Below, in pieces: positions 29,015 to 39,454 of a DNA stretch of 64,000 nt. Source of the stretch: Porphyridium purpureum (Eukaryota; Rhodophyta; Bangiophyceae; Porphyridiales; Porphyridiaceae); NCBI GenBank assembly GCA_008690995.1, contig VRMN01000001.1, forward strand, positions 310,001-374,000. Reading direction: 5' to 3'. A model generated the notes under the pieces. It was not told the DNA's origin and did no database searches. It was given only the letters and a program-made list of their open reading frames with translations. Numbering within the stretch: the stretch's first letter is position 1; each line of letters opens with the position of its first letter. A program made the position numbers and the translations under genes.

Positions 29015-30859
29015 ATGCCGAATGAGGACACTCTGAAGCGTTACCGTGCAATTGTGTGCGAGTTTTTGGGAATGGTACGAGGCGAGGCTGTCGATGTCTG
29101 GACGCCGGAAATGATTCAAGGGATCAAACCGGAGCACGTGGTTGACTTTTTTAAAACAAAAGTTTACGGCTCCTGTGCGCCAACGGCAAGTCAGCGGCCA
29201 GGAGGGCGCACGAGCAGCTTGGTATTATACAGAAAGGCGATTTCGCACTGTAAGCCATCACGAAATACGGAGTGGACGTATATTATCGAGACTCCCGCGG
29301 GCGGTGACGTTGTCACTAGGTACTTTGGGAATCCCACTAGGTGCCCAACTGTCAACGATTACATCAAGAAACTGCGTAGACTTGAAATCCGCAAATTGGG
29401 CAAGGAATCAAGTGCGAGAAGACCAATGTCGCGGGCTGAGTACAAGCGAATGATTGAAATTCTCGAGAGAGAGAAAGAGTTTAAGTACTCGGCCATTTGC
29501 AGGCTACAGTTCCATTTGATTGCGCGGCGGGATGATACTTGTCGGGCCTTCAAGTGCAATCTTCTTCAACATGAGCGGTTCAAGTTTGCGCTCACCATGA
29601 AGCTCGCGTGGTCGAAAAACGTTCTAGAAGAGCGAGACTGCCCTCGCCAAATTCTTCTAGCGTCTGAGCAGCATTGTGTGTTTGTAGCACTTGCGCTCTT
29701 TCTGGAGACAAACACAGACAACACGAATGAGTGGCTCTTTGACAGCAGTCCAAAGCTGCTGAAAGACAGGCTCATGAGCCACCTCCAAACCAAAGTTTTC
29801 AGTGGTCTTGTCAAAGTGGGGACGCATTCGGTGCGGAAATTTGCGCTTACACATGCGCGAGAAAACGGGTGCTCCCGGGACGATGCAAAGAGTCGTGGCA
29901 GATGGAAAGTGTCAAGAGACATTTTGAATACATACGAAGATGTGAGTTTGCCGTACCCGGACGCGCGCGTTGCCAGCGCATTGTCGCTTGGTGGTGCAAT
30001 ACGATATCATGTGGATGAGAGCAAAGTGACAGACGACTGAATAATTGCGCACGTGGTGCCAATGACAGCACGTGAATACCCTCGCGGAGTTGCGGTGGAG
30101 TTAGGGAAAGCATTGTTATGGCACTGCTTCGCTACGGACGCAGACTTCGGCGGCGTGTCGATTCGTATCAAGCGCGCGTATGCTGCGAGCAGCGCAAGCT
30201 GCCAACGCCCTGTCAAGCGCATGAAAGCGTGCATTAGTGGACACGAGGGTGTCGTCAATATCGACGATATACCAGAAGACGACGCACCAACAGCTGGCTC
30301 CGCGCGAGACGGCACGAGAAGCCATGACGTGCACGTTCTCGCCTCCGTCAATCGGTTGGAGGGAAGTATAGAGCACAAGATTGTAGGGCTTCAATCGGAG
30401 ATGAGAGCTCAAGCCGCAAAGCTGGAAAGCTCCATGGAGCACCTCAAACAGACTGCAACGCGAGCCTTGCGAATGCCAGTCCGTCGCAGCGTGCACATTA
30501 AATCTGTCGGGACCCCTGGTATACTTGACGGCCAAACGTCACGCGTGGACCCTGAGAGGCCAGCCGCTCTTGCCAAGAATCCCAGGACTATTCACGACTT
30601 ATGGAATGAGTACATGTTCGGATTGGTCGGCAACAAACCAGCGAAGGATTTTACCGCACCCGAAAGAGGGCGCGTCAAATTTAAATACTGAAGGAGAAAC
30701 GTAGTCTGGCAAGAATTCGAAAGACTTGTAAGACAAGGTCATGATTCAACAAGTGCGTGTGACAAAGTTTATGAAGCCTACGGCCGGGCAGCTTCGGTGA
30801 CCGAAATTATCGACAAAATGAAAGCTGCTCGCAAAACCGGAGGACATCATGCGCTGTAG
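29015..30859 (+). pseudogene. Crypton-like tyrosine-recombinase transposase with GCR1_C-like C-terminus (two in-frame TGA codons)
   Basis: A 614-codon frame in a single phase, interrupted only by TGA at 30038-30040 and 30689-30691. The first segment holds a tyrosine-recombinase core: Arg in LIARRDD (about 171), HSVR (271-274), GRW (295-297) and Tyr in NTYEDV (307), the R...HxxR...W...Y order of the family. After the first TGA the frame continues with a conserved-looking block (AREYPRGVAVELGKALLW), a low-complexity part and a coiled coil (about 450-490). The C-terminus (LWNEYMFGLVGNKPAKDF..., then VWQEFERLVRQG) resembles the GCR1_C DNA-binding domain of Crypton proteins. No terminal repeats are expected for Cryptons, so the element ends are undefined. 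The catalytic core ends before the first TGA. Confidence 0.75.
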
Positions 30860-31947
30860 AAAACCAAAGAAGTGACTTGACGATGCTTCGCATAACTCCA
30901 GTGGCTCACGTTGTGCGCATGTGTCGACAAAGTGCTGCTCGGTCTGTCCACAAGGAAGCAATCTGTCAGCGATGATAAGACTGGACGCCGACTTCACAGA
31001 GGAACCCACTTTGCGGTGCGCACACAAAAATCCGTACGCGTATCGTTGACGACCAGCGGCAACTCACTCCGATCAACGGCACGTGACGAAGTGCAACATT
31101 CCACCCGGGCGCTTTGCTGTGACGGCGGCGCCCGCTCGTCTTTCCTCCCATCGACAACTTTTTTCAATTCATGTACAAATTCTATTTCTATTTCCAACAG
31201 TTTGACACGCTTGTGTTCGATGCCAAGTCCTGCGCCGATTTCGTGCACCCTGGAGCACGCCATTCGCGTTCGCAAGGGACGCCGGCACATAGTCGAGAAT
31301 ATTGCATATCAAGGTCATGGCGCCGCGGCTATACGCAATATTTTTACTCGGCTCAAGGAATTCGGAGATCTGGCGCTATTGCTCCGTCGCCACTTCCATA
31401 CTTCGTCTGCTTACCAGCACCATCTGCCGCACCACTGCCGTCTCGCACAAAAGGCGCATATCGCATGGTCCGCTTCTCCTCCATTCATCACCGCTGCTCC
31501 TGTTTCCGCCTTGACTCTGGAAATTATCACCGAGCAATAATTTTCCACATACAGTTCCTCAGAGCCTGTGCCATAGTCAGCCGACCTTCCGCTGAATTGA
31601 GCTCTATGGCGTAGCTCATTGAGTTTTCCTTTAGCGTGAATGAGTTCATGTTAGGTCGCATTTCCCGAAGTGCGCAACCGCACAGCCTGCGCTTACAACG
31701 GACCCGCGAATTAATCAAGATTCTCGAACTCAACCGCGTCCGGCTCCGTCTGCAGCGACTCAAAAAAAGGAGACTGCACACTTTGCGACAGCTGGCTTCG
31801 AAGCCAGCATGCCTAAGCACCGGATCTGCATAGCTGCAACCGCCCCTCTGTGTGGCGGCTGCATTATTGAAGCCCACATTTTCCATTGTAGCCGTCTCGT
31901 GATCAACTCCAGAAAGCACGCTGCGCGCATTCTCAATCTCACTCCGC
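30860..31947. other. Unresolved segment between Crypton and Tc1 copy C
   Basis: About 1.1 kb without a recognised gene. On the minus strand, around 31000-32010, several open frames lie end to end in different phases (for example one with KRVKLLEIEIEFVHELKKVV). This could be a decayed minus-strand coding sequence or chance. I cannot name a family. Confidence 0.25.
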
Positions 31948-31949
31948 AT

Positions 31950-32581
31950 GGAAGTGACCCACTCCCCGAACGCTTTTAGGCGGCTGCGCAAAAAGAAGTT
32001 CAACCTGGACGGACCAGATGGTTTCCACAAGACGCGGCTTGAGCGTTCGGCGGACGTTCAAGACATTTGGACGCGACATTCTGGCACCAGTGGATGCATG
32101 GTTTGGGGTGCAATTTCTGCAAGAGGAAAGATTCTCCTTGATTTTATTGAGGGGACATTTACGGCTGCCAAGTATGTTTCCATGCTTCGAGCGGACAATG
32201 TGCTGGACCGCTGCCGTCAGATAGTCGGCCCGAACATGACTCTTCAGCAGGATAACGCGCCAGTGCACACAAGTCGCCTGGTTAAGAATTTCATGAATGA
32301 CGAGAATGTGGAGCTTCTACTGGCCAGCGTACTCGCCGGACTTCAATATCATCGTGAATCTGTGGGGGATACTAGCGCGCAAGGTTCACGAGGGTGCAAG
32401 GCAGTATCAGACAGTGCTGGAGCTCAAGAATGCCATTTTATTGGCTTGGGAGACTTTGGAGCAGCCTGTACTGGCCAATTCTTACGCGTCTCTGCTGAAA
32501 CGCGTATTCAATTGTGCGTATATTCGAGGCGTATACATGCAAGGAAATCGAGACCAATTCCGATTATCTTTGGCTGAGTAA
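31950..32581 (+). pseudogene. Tc1/mariner transposase remnant, copy C
   Basis: The catalytic half of a transposase closely related to copy A: KKFNLDGPDGF, then MVWGAISARGK, QQDNAPVHTSR (second Asp) and WPAYSPDF. It begins abruptly just after the position of the first catalytic Asp, so that residue and the whole DNA-binding half are missing. One frame change lies near 32300. The glutamate motif reads DFNIIVNLW, where relatives have DLNPxENxW, so the catalytic Glu is Val. It is certainly dead and older than copies A and B. Confidence 0.8.
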
Positions 32582-33029
32582 TGGCCAGAAGTGCGCCATG
32601 TCCCTTGTCCGTTCTGACCTCCTTCACTTTCCTTTTTCACTGGACCCTCAATCCTTTTTAAAGTAAAGCAGATCGTTTTACGAGTAAAACTTGAAAAAAG
32701 GTACTGCGCCCTTTCCGATTTGGTCGCACTTTAAGAGAGCTGTACCCTTGCCTGGCACGATGCTTGTGCCACGCGCAAAGTCAAAAGCTCAACTCAAAGT
32801 TCATTGCAAAAAGAAGCGTTTTCACAGAAAACCATCTTTTGGAAAATCCTGTTTTGACGGGATTTTCGCTTTTGAAAAAGTAGAAAGCGCGTGTTTTGGC
32901 AGGCCTCCATGGAGCCATGAGAGGTTCTATCACGTGTGCAAGCGCACCAGCGCATCTACTCATTTCGGGCATAACATCGTGACCTGGTCCGATGGCCGCA
33001 AGCGGAAGAAATACGGCACCAGGGCTCTC

Positions 33030-33900
33030 CGGTTTCGAGAAAGGGTAGATTGACACTCTGCGCCGGCGAAACGTGGCACCCCTAGCCACTGGAATAAGTC
33101 TTTATCCGCACACAGACAAGACTCGACCATCGTACAAGGCTGTAACCTGATTTCTGAAGAACAGATGCAAAAAAGAGATTTCAAGAAGCTCGGACCAGCA
33201 CCAAAAATTTCCCTGAAACTGGTGCGTCGACTGATTTGGCACAATGATTACGATTAATTTAATGTCTGCACAGGCAGCGACAGAGCTGCAGCTTGCGTGC
33301 AGTGCCAGGATGGTTCGTCGTATGCTACAGAAGTCACCTCAAGTTCGTATCATCGCGCGAAGGCGAAAGTTCTTCATTTTGGAAGAGAGCCGAGCCAAGC
33401 GCCTTGCGTTTGCGCGAGCACTAGTCCACAAGCTGCTCTCACTTTGAAAGAATGTCTTTTTCTCGGACGAAAAGGTCGTTCGGCTCGACGGGCTGCACGT
33501 GTACAAAAAGACTTACTTGCGCACGCGAGGCCCCGAGCCCACGCCAACCACGCGTCGACATAGCGGCAGAGGATCAGCGATGTTTCGGAGCACCATGTCG
33601 TGGCAAGGACTTAGTTCGTTGCATAGTGTTCAAGATTCACTACCTGTTGAGCCATATCGGCAGGTCATGCTGAATGTCATAATGCCTTGTGCAATTGAGC
33701 CGCCTTGGCGCCTTGACCAGTCGGACTGTTCATTCGTAATTCACCAAGGCCATGCACATGGCCAGGCAGTGCGGAGCACGCGCGAGCTGTTTGATACGGA
33801 CGGAATAGCACTACTTGACTGGCCAGCGCGGTAGCCGGACATAAACCCAATTGAAAACCCGTAGGCGATCGTGTCTCACCGCGGGCATTGGCAAGCACAC
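33030..33900 (+). pseudogene. Tc1/mariner transposase remnant, copy D
   Basis: A heavily decayed relative of copy B that can be followed over most of its length. It shows EKG-IDTL near 33035, DKTRPSYKAV near 33110, ATELQLACSARMVRRML near 33275-33330 and FFSDEKVVRLDG (first Asp) near 33455. The second Asp motif is degraded to VIHQGHAHG. The end reads LLDWPAR-PDINPIENP near 33815-33860. At least six stop codons interrupt the frame. No terminal repeats were found. Confidence 0.75.
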
Positions 33901-34502
33901 CGGGTTTTTCGCGTAGATGACATGTTCCCGGTTGTCTAAGCCCGCAGGTGAGAGGAAGCGCCAAATTGTGATGAGACCCTTACTGACTGCATGCCATGTC
34001 ATCTGCAAGCTTGCATCGACGCCGATAGCCGTCAAACGAAGTACTAGCTTCCTTGCTACTCTTAAATTTCTTCGCATCAAATTACTTATCCTCACCACCC
34101 TGTTTATTGTTTTCCTTTTTCATCGACCATTCTCACAACCGTCTTGTTGCTCAACAATACCGTTGTGCGCCCCGACCTCTTTTTCGTGCCGCGGATGCTA
34201 TTCGTGCGATCAAACAAGGCGAGAACCTGGTCAAAAAGTTTGAGTTTTTCACCACTACCCTGGATCTTTTCATTTAGGACAACGAACTTGGACTGGACTG
34301 GACTTGCTAGACTGAACTTGTGCGAGACGCAGTTGCTCAAAAAGTAAGCAGCACCACGTGGAAAAGCGCAGTCGCGTGAATTGGTGGTCCATTGCTTATG
34401 CTACATTGTGACTGGGGGTATATTGTATCCCGATAATTTCTGGTTATACACATACTGTGAGGGTTTACTCTGCGTCTCAGTAAAGATGACATCGTTATGG
34501 TT
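33901..34502. other. Boundary between transposon cluster and LRR gene
   Basis: No gene is recognised in 600 bp. The phrase CTGCGTCTC occurs near 34328 (inverted) and 34471, and GTGCGTCTC near 25470; these may be eroded transposon ends, but the matches are too short to define one. The last 100 bp presumably include the 3' end signals of the LRR gene. Confidence 0.35.
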
Positions 34503-37163
34503 TTAGTGATAGATCAAGCCGTGTCGCTTTCGGTTCTTGCGGCTGGAGCGATTGGAGGAGGAGGAGGAGGCGTTTCGGTTGAGCATGTCAGGAGGATACC
34601 CGTAACTGGGCAATGAGCCAGAGTTAAATGCTCTGAGGAGATGCTGGTCGTCGTCGTCGTTGTCATCCCAGGATGCCATGTACAGCGGCCCGGGAACGGA
34701 CGATAGCGACGCTGCCGCACGCGGCGTTGCCGGCGATGGGATTGAGATCGGGTCAGACTGGGCATGCAATGCAGGCGAAGCATGCGCGCTTTTCTTCATG
34801 CCCACGCCCGCCGAGCTGAGCCGCACCAAAGCAGCTGACATGCCGTCACTACTTCGTTTGGGCATGCGCGTGAAGTCGCACCCAATCGTTTTGACGTGCG
34901 TGTTTTCCCACAGATCCACAACGCACGCCTCACTCACTCGGCGGCACCCCCGGAGGTTTAGAAATTCGAGCATCGGGAGCCCGTACCCAAGCGTCCGTAT
35001 CCCCGTATCAGTCAATTCGCAGCAGTTATGTAGGCTTAGCCGCTTCAGGCGCTTCAGCGCGACAAGGCACGCCGCGTCGCAGAGGTTTCGGCAGCCCGAG
35101 AGGTTCAGGTTCTCCAACAAGAGCAAACAGTTCGCAATTGAACGTGCTCCCGATATGGAAATGCCCGCGAGGCCCTTCACATTTAGCAGCTTGAGGCAGC
35201 GGAGTTGGCAGACGAGGGCAACGCCAGCGTCACCCACCGAGGTGAACGCAAGCGAAAGCGCCTTGAGCCGTTTCAGCTGGCACACGGTGCGCATCCCGCT
35301 ATTTGAAACGCCCGCGCATCGCTCGAGGCTCAGTGTCTCCAACGAGTCGGACAGAAGACCCAGCGGAAGCAGCGAGTCATTCAGCAAGGTGGCGCAGTCA
35401 TTGAGCTGCAGCTCGCGCAGTTGGGCGCAATGCTCAGCAATGGCCCGAATGCACATCGCGTCGACCAAGCCACAGCCAGAGATATCCAAAACCTTGAGCT
35501 TCGGGCACACACGTACAATACGTGCTATGCCGCTACCCGTGACGTTTGTGCCCCGGAGATAGAGCTTCTCCAATTTTGCAAAAATGCATGAGGCACGGGA
35601 TTGTGTTGTCTCCTGGTTTGCGCTGCCATCAGCTGGAATGCCGTCCGCATTCGCCCATTCTTCAAAACTGCCGTCGTTCACATTCCGTGCGTCACAAATA
35701 TCTAGTTCAACTAACGAGTTGCGGAGCGAGTCACTATTGAAAATGACCCTGAGCACATCTTCATTGACGGCCGACAGCGTGCGCAATCGAATGGCTTCTA
35801 GTCGCTTTGCGTACCCGAGCGCATCACACAGCGCCTGCGTCCTGAGCTGCCCGCATCGAGTCAGATGAATGCGCAGGATGCCATGTCCCACTCGACTAAA
35901 AAGGTGTACGAGTGCGTCATCTGAAATGCGCGTGTCTGTGAGGCATAGGAATTCGAGATTTTCAAGGTTTGCCAAGTGTCTGAATCCATCGTCATCAATA
36001 CGATGGCATCCGTTTAAATCGAGCGTGCGAAGCGACTGGATGCTCCCAATATGCTGCAGAGCAATACTGTTGAGTTTGACACAGCCGCGCAAACTCAGCT
36101 CACTCAGTGTGCCATTGAGACGGGCCAGAGGTTTCATTGACTCTCCAGACAATCGCGCGCACCCAGAAAGGTCCAGCTTTCTCAAAGCACGCATAGTCGC
36201 GATACACTCAAGTCCCGCACCGGAAAGGCGGTCACATCTTACCAGACTGAGCGAGACCAAGCCCGTTACTTTCTGGGCGATGAATGCGAGCGAAACATTT
36301 GTGACCGTGCACTCGTCTAAAACAAGCTTCTCAAGACGATTAAAGACGGCAATCCGCTCGAGTTGCGCACTGGAAAGCGAGTGGAGCCCTGAGAGATTCA
36401 GCTCGCGCAGAGAAGCACGCAAGCACGTTTCTCCGCAGCGGAAAATGGACACACACATCGGGCAACTCAAGAGATGATGGTCCAGTGGAGCCACGGCCTC
36501 CGAGCTCACCGAGCTACCCTGCGCGACATACACGCTGCACGCCTCTGTATCCAAGGCCGAAAGCAATGGATCCCCGAAACATAGGAGATCGAATCCTTCA
36601 TTTGATATGCCCAGGCATCCAGACAGGTCGAGACTGTGCACTTGCATGGTCGCCAGCACGCCCATCCACGGGTCGGTGACTCGCTCGCTCATTGCACTCA
36701 GTTCCAGAGTCTGCACCTCCATGCCGGCAAAGACAAATAGCAGGGCTGCATTTAGCGCACGCATTTCCAACAGTGCTGTCAGAATGCGCGGTGCTACATC
36801 GACCGGAAGACTATGTAAAGGAATGGGTACGGGTCGATGTGCACCTACTTTGTCCGCGTGCGCTTGGTGGTTCCTATGGTAATGGTCAGTCGTGGCAGTA
36901 GGGCCATACATGTTGAAATCATCCAGGAGGCTCTCCAAAATGGCGCGCTCACATATGGTTGCCAGACTGTCCACTCGGCGATTGATATGTTCTTCGTGTC
37001 CACTAACTGACTCAAGACACTGCGAACCTACCTCTCCCATAACACCAATTGTCGTATCGCCCAAGCCACTCGCCCAGGACGACGTCGACGCATCATTCCG
37101 ATGCCGAGCAAACGCCCACGTGTCAAACTTTCTGGACGCCTCTGAAGCCACGCCACGCGGCAT
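34503..37163 (-). CDS. Long leucine-rich-repeat protein (cysteine-containing LRR, F-box/AMN1-like repeats)
   Basis: An 886-residue protein from the ATG at 37163 (the frame opens upstream only at TTG). From about 240 to 760 it consists of some twenty cysteine-containing leucine-rich repeats of the L-x-x-L-x-L-x-x-C-x-x-L/I-T/S-D-x-G type (for example LRKLDLSGCARLSGESM and LEFLNLRGCRRVSEACV), as found in F-box substrate receptors and AMN1. I see no clear F-box. An unusual insert near 215-240 reads HHLLSCPMCVSIFRCGETC, a His/Cys cluster that could bind zinc. The C-terminal 120 residues are Ser/Asp/Asn-rich and end in a basic patch (SSRKNRKRHG). It is likely a scaffold or ubiquitin-ligase receptor; the function is inferred. 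Confidence 0.8.
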   Translation of the reverse strand: MPRGVASEASRKFDTWAFARHRNDASTSSWASGLGDTTIGVMGEVGSQCLESVSGHEEHINRRVDSLATICERAILESLLDDFNMYGPTATTDHYHRNHQAHADKVGAHRPVPIPLHSLPVDVAPRILTALLEMRALNAALLFVFAGMEVQTLELSAMSERVTDPWMGVLATMQVHSLDLSGCLGISNEGFDLLCFGDPLLSALDTEACSVYVAQGSSVSSEAVAPLDHHLLSCPMCVSIFRCGETCLRASLRELNLSGLHSLSSAQLERIAVFNRLEKLVLDECTVTNVSLAFIAQKVTGLVSLSLVRCDRLSGAGLECIATMRALRKLDLSGCARLSGESMKPLARLNGTLSELSLRGCVKLNSIALQHIGSIQSLRTLDLNGCHRIDDDGFRHLANLENLEFLCLTDTRISDDALVHLFSRVGHGILRIHLTRCGQLRTQALCDALGYAKRLEAIRLRTLSAVNEDVLRVIFNSDSLRNSLVELDICDARNVNDGSFEEWANADGIPADGSANQETTQSRASCIFAKLEKLYLRGTNVTGSGIARIVRVCPKLKVLDISGCGLVDAMCIRAIAEHCAQLRELQLNDCATLLNDSLLPLGLLSDSLETLSLERCAGVSNSGMRTVCQLKRLKALSLAFTSVGDAGVALVCQLRCLKLLNVKGLAGISISGARSIANCLLLLENLNLSGCRNLCDAACLVALKRLKRLSLHNCCELTDTGIRTLGYGLPMLEFLNLRGCRRVSEACVVDLWENTHVKTIGCDFTRMPKRSSDGMSAALVRLSSAGVGMKKSAHASPALHAQSDPISIPSPATPRAAASLSSVPGPLYMASWDDNDDDDQHLLRAFNSGSLPSYGYPPDMLNRNASSSSSNRSSRKNRKRHGLIYH

Positions 37164-37868
37164 GGCGGCCACAATGGCACGGAGACGCACGCGCAATTGC
37201 CAAACAATGTAGATGGAAATGAAAAAGGAAATGCGCTAGCTTTCGTTCCGACGGCCGTGCCACCACGGCAGCAGCCAAGGCTCGGTGTGAGCCCCGCAAG
37301 CGTAGTACCACCTTCTACCTCCACCGCACTCGCTCCCCCGAGGTGATTCAGTACGCAGCGCAAAACAGCCCGAGTCGGCGCGCCACGTTCACGTTCATCC
37401 AGTCCACCATCTTTGATCGCGGTCGGCACGTGCGCGTGTTTGGCACCTTGTCGGGTTGTCGTGTCGCTCACAACGCCCGCATCTTCCGAAATTCGCCGCC
37501 AAAAAGAGAGACTCGGCGCGACTGTACTCTGAGTACAGCTGGTTCTATTCAAATAGGCCAGGTTTATTATGAATTTGCAGTGTTCTATCTAATTGGGTGC
37601 ATTTCGTGATTTTGGATCGGTTATGGATGCAACAGTACCTAATTACTGTACTTTGGCGCGGAGTTGGGTGAAACGGCGAGCGTCGAGTTGGGGATGCGTG
37701 CGTGTGTTCGTGTGCGCCTTTGCGTGCGTCGTACGTTGTGCGTCGTGCGGCAGACTCACGCACGCGCACACACAGGTACACACAGGAACTCACATCGACT
37801 CACTCGCAAACGCACACACTCGCTGTCGCGCGGACACACACACACACACACAACGAAATCAAGCACGA
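37164..37868. promoter_or_regulatory. Divergent promoter (LRR / CBS-PB1)
   Basis: About 700 bp between two head-to-head genes. A perfect inverted repeat, CTGTACTC-t-GAGTACAG, lies at 37522-37538; a looser GTAC palindrome is at 37630-37652. A (CA)n run sits in the CBS-PB1 leader at about 37831-37851. The frame of the CBS-PB1 gene stays open back to 37593, but that stretch is low-complexity His/Thr and is taken as leader. Confidence 0.6.
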
Positions 37869-39320
37869 ATGGCGCCGGTGCAAACGTGTGTTCAGCTGCT
37901 TCGGAATTACTTCGCGCGCGCAGCACCCAGTGAAAACGGCGCCGAGCTGGGCTGCTTGCCGCGCTGTGTGATCGTATCGCGTGCACTGGATGAGTCTCTT
38001 GCGTCAGAGGGTCCCACCGTGCGCGAGCTGATTGAGCGGTTGGTGGTACAAGGAGTGTCGCTGGCGTTGTGTCTCACATGGCAAGGTGGCGAATTGAACA
38101 AACTCCGAAGCGTCTCATTCAGGCAAATCGTCGAGTGCTCTGCAGTGCATGGAGCTGAGGCATTGGAACGCATGCCGGCGGCCGACTTGGCCGTGCCTGT
38201 GCCGGTGTTGCGTGGCGAATCGGATTCCGTCGAGTTTTTGGCTGAACTGTTGCGATTTGATGCGAACAAGCAGATACAGCAGCAGCGGCAGCGCCATATT
38301 GTGGTGAGCGTGAGCAGTCTGGACGGCGATGATTACGTCGCAGCGGACGCCTTAGTGTTTGCACATAAAGCGCTCGAGCTTTTCTCCGCAGTCGAAGAGG
38401 TCATTTCGCGTGAGTCACTGCGGAGACAGACAGGCGCGGCGAATGACTCGGCAACCAAGAATCCTTGGAGTTTTCGAAAGGCTGTGCCCTCAGGTACAGC
38501 CCTTCGGAAGGTAAGAAGCGAGCCGCTCGCGCAGGTCGTTAAGAACGCAGTTTTTGCGTACGCTCGGGAGGATGCGTCTGTCGCGAGTGCCATGCAGTCC
38601 ATGTTGGAAGCGGCATCCGGTGCCGTCATTGTCGTGGATCATGCTTTGCAGGCTGTCGTGGGCATCGCGACGCTCAGCGATATCGTTCTGAAGTGCTTGG
38701 GGAAAAATCGCGATCCGCGAAGTACCTTGGCCATAGATATTGCGACGGCTCCGGTTGTTTCGCTTGAAGCTGACCTGCCCTTAGACCTTGCTATCACTCG
38801 CATGCTCGAGCTTCAGGTCCGCCACATGCCAATCACAGATTCCGCCCAGAGTGAAATTTTGGGCGTGCTGGACCTGAATGATGCTGTTGTTCATTTGCTG
38901 CGCAACGCCGAATCTGCGTTCCAGGCGCTATGTTCCGGTCAAGCCGTGTCCATATTCAAGCTTTCCGAAAAGTTAGGAGCTGAGAGCCGCGACGCTTTCT
39001 CGCCAAGCGTGGCCGCGCCAGAGACCGGGTTTGCGAGCCCGTGCTCCACCGTCTTGAAAATCGAGATTCGACCCTCAAGTTTGGTGAACGGGCACGCACG
39101 AACCCAATTTGCACGCATCAAGGTCGAGGCATCGCAAATGATTTCAATTAAGTGGCTGCGTACTCAACTTGATAAACGCGGGATTGGTTTACATGCAGAT
39201 TATGAAATTCAGTACATTGACGAAGATGATGACTGTGTGTGTCTGTCAGTGGATGAGGACTTGGAATTAATACTTTCCCAGTCCAACGGCGCTACCGTTT
39301 TGAAACTGTTTGTCGGATAA
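37869..39320 (+). CDS. CBS-domain pair plus PB1-domain protein
   Basis: A 483-residue protein from the ATG at 37869. The N-terminal 200 residues resemble a degenerate first pair of CBS motifs. A clear CBS pair follows (about 225-350; GAVIVVDHALQAVVGIATLSDIV and RHMPITDSAQSEILGVLDLNDAV). CBS pairs bind adenosine nucleotides and act as energy sensors. At the end (about 393-483) is a PB1 domain with an acidic OPCA-type patch (YIDEDDDCVCLSVDEDLE), which pairs with basic PB1 partners. The same CBS-PB1 order is known in fungal and plant proteins of poorly defined role. No membrane or targeting segment is seen. The 3' end is 134 bp from the MFS transporter's. Confidence 0.8.
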   Translation: MAPVQTCVQLLRNYFARAAPSENGAELGCLPRCVIVSRALDESLASEGPTVRELIERLVVQGVSLALCLTWQGGELNKLRSVSFRQIVECSAVHGAEALERMPAADLAVPVPVLRGESDSVEFLAELLRFDANKQIQQQRQRHIVVSVSSLDGDDYVAADALVFAHKALELFSAVEEVISRESLRRQTGAANDSATKNPWSFRKAVPSGTALRKVRSEPLAQVVKNAVFAYAREDASVASAMQSMLEAASGAVIVVDHALQAVVGIATLSDIVLKCLGKNRDPRSTLAIDIATAPVVSLEADLPLDLAITRMLELQVRHMPITDSAQSEILGVLDLNDAVVHLLRNAESAFQALCSGQAVSIFKLSEKLGAESRDAFSPSVAAPETGFASPCSTVLKIEIRPSSLVNGHARTQFARIKVEASQMISIKWLRTQLDKRGIGLHADYEIQYIDEDDDCVCLSVDEDLELILSQSNGATVLKLFVG

Positions 39321-39454
39321 CACAAAGCAAAGTGAAACCCGAAAATGCGCACAAAGTCGCTTTGCAAGTGTGCATTGCCTATCCTTCGCCACCAAAGGCA
39401 TTGCACACGCGGTGCGTCAAAAATGTCGCATTCGACTGTGATGTGTCGATATGG

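Noticed and set aside
27963-30691. UGA recoded as an amino acid, suggested by three in-frame TGA codons in the Tc1 B and Crypton genes
   Set aside because: Host genes use TGA as a normal terminator (ABC ATPase at 4315, TTC4 at 42595, SNU23 at 62461), with TAG and TAA also in use. Nonsense decay of transposons is simpler.
32839-32864. Inverted repeat GAAAATCC...GGATTTTC as a terminator or transposon end
   Set aside because: A single short stem in AT-rich decayed transposon DNA, with no matching partner at the other side of Tc1 copy D.
25470-34480. GCGTCTC words as shared terminal inverted repeats of Tc1 copies A, C and D
   Set aside because: Only about eight bases match, orientation and spacing are inconsistent, and no TA duplications could be placed.
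37593-37868. N-terminal extension of the CBS-PB1 protein
   Set aside because: No convincing start, and the stretch is His/Thr/Cys low-complexity encoded by CA repeats; the ATG at 37869 gives a normal start.
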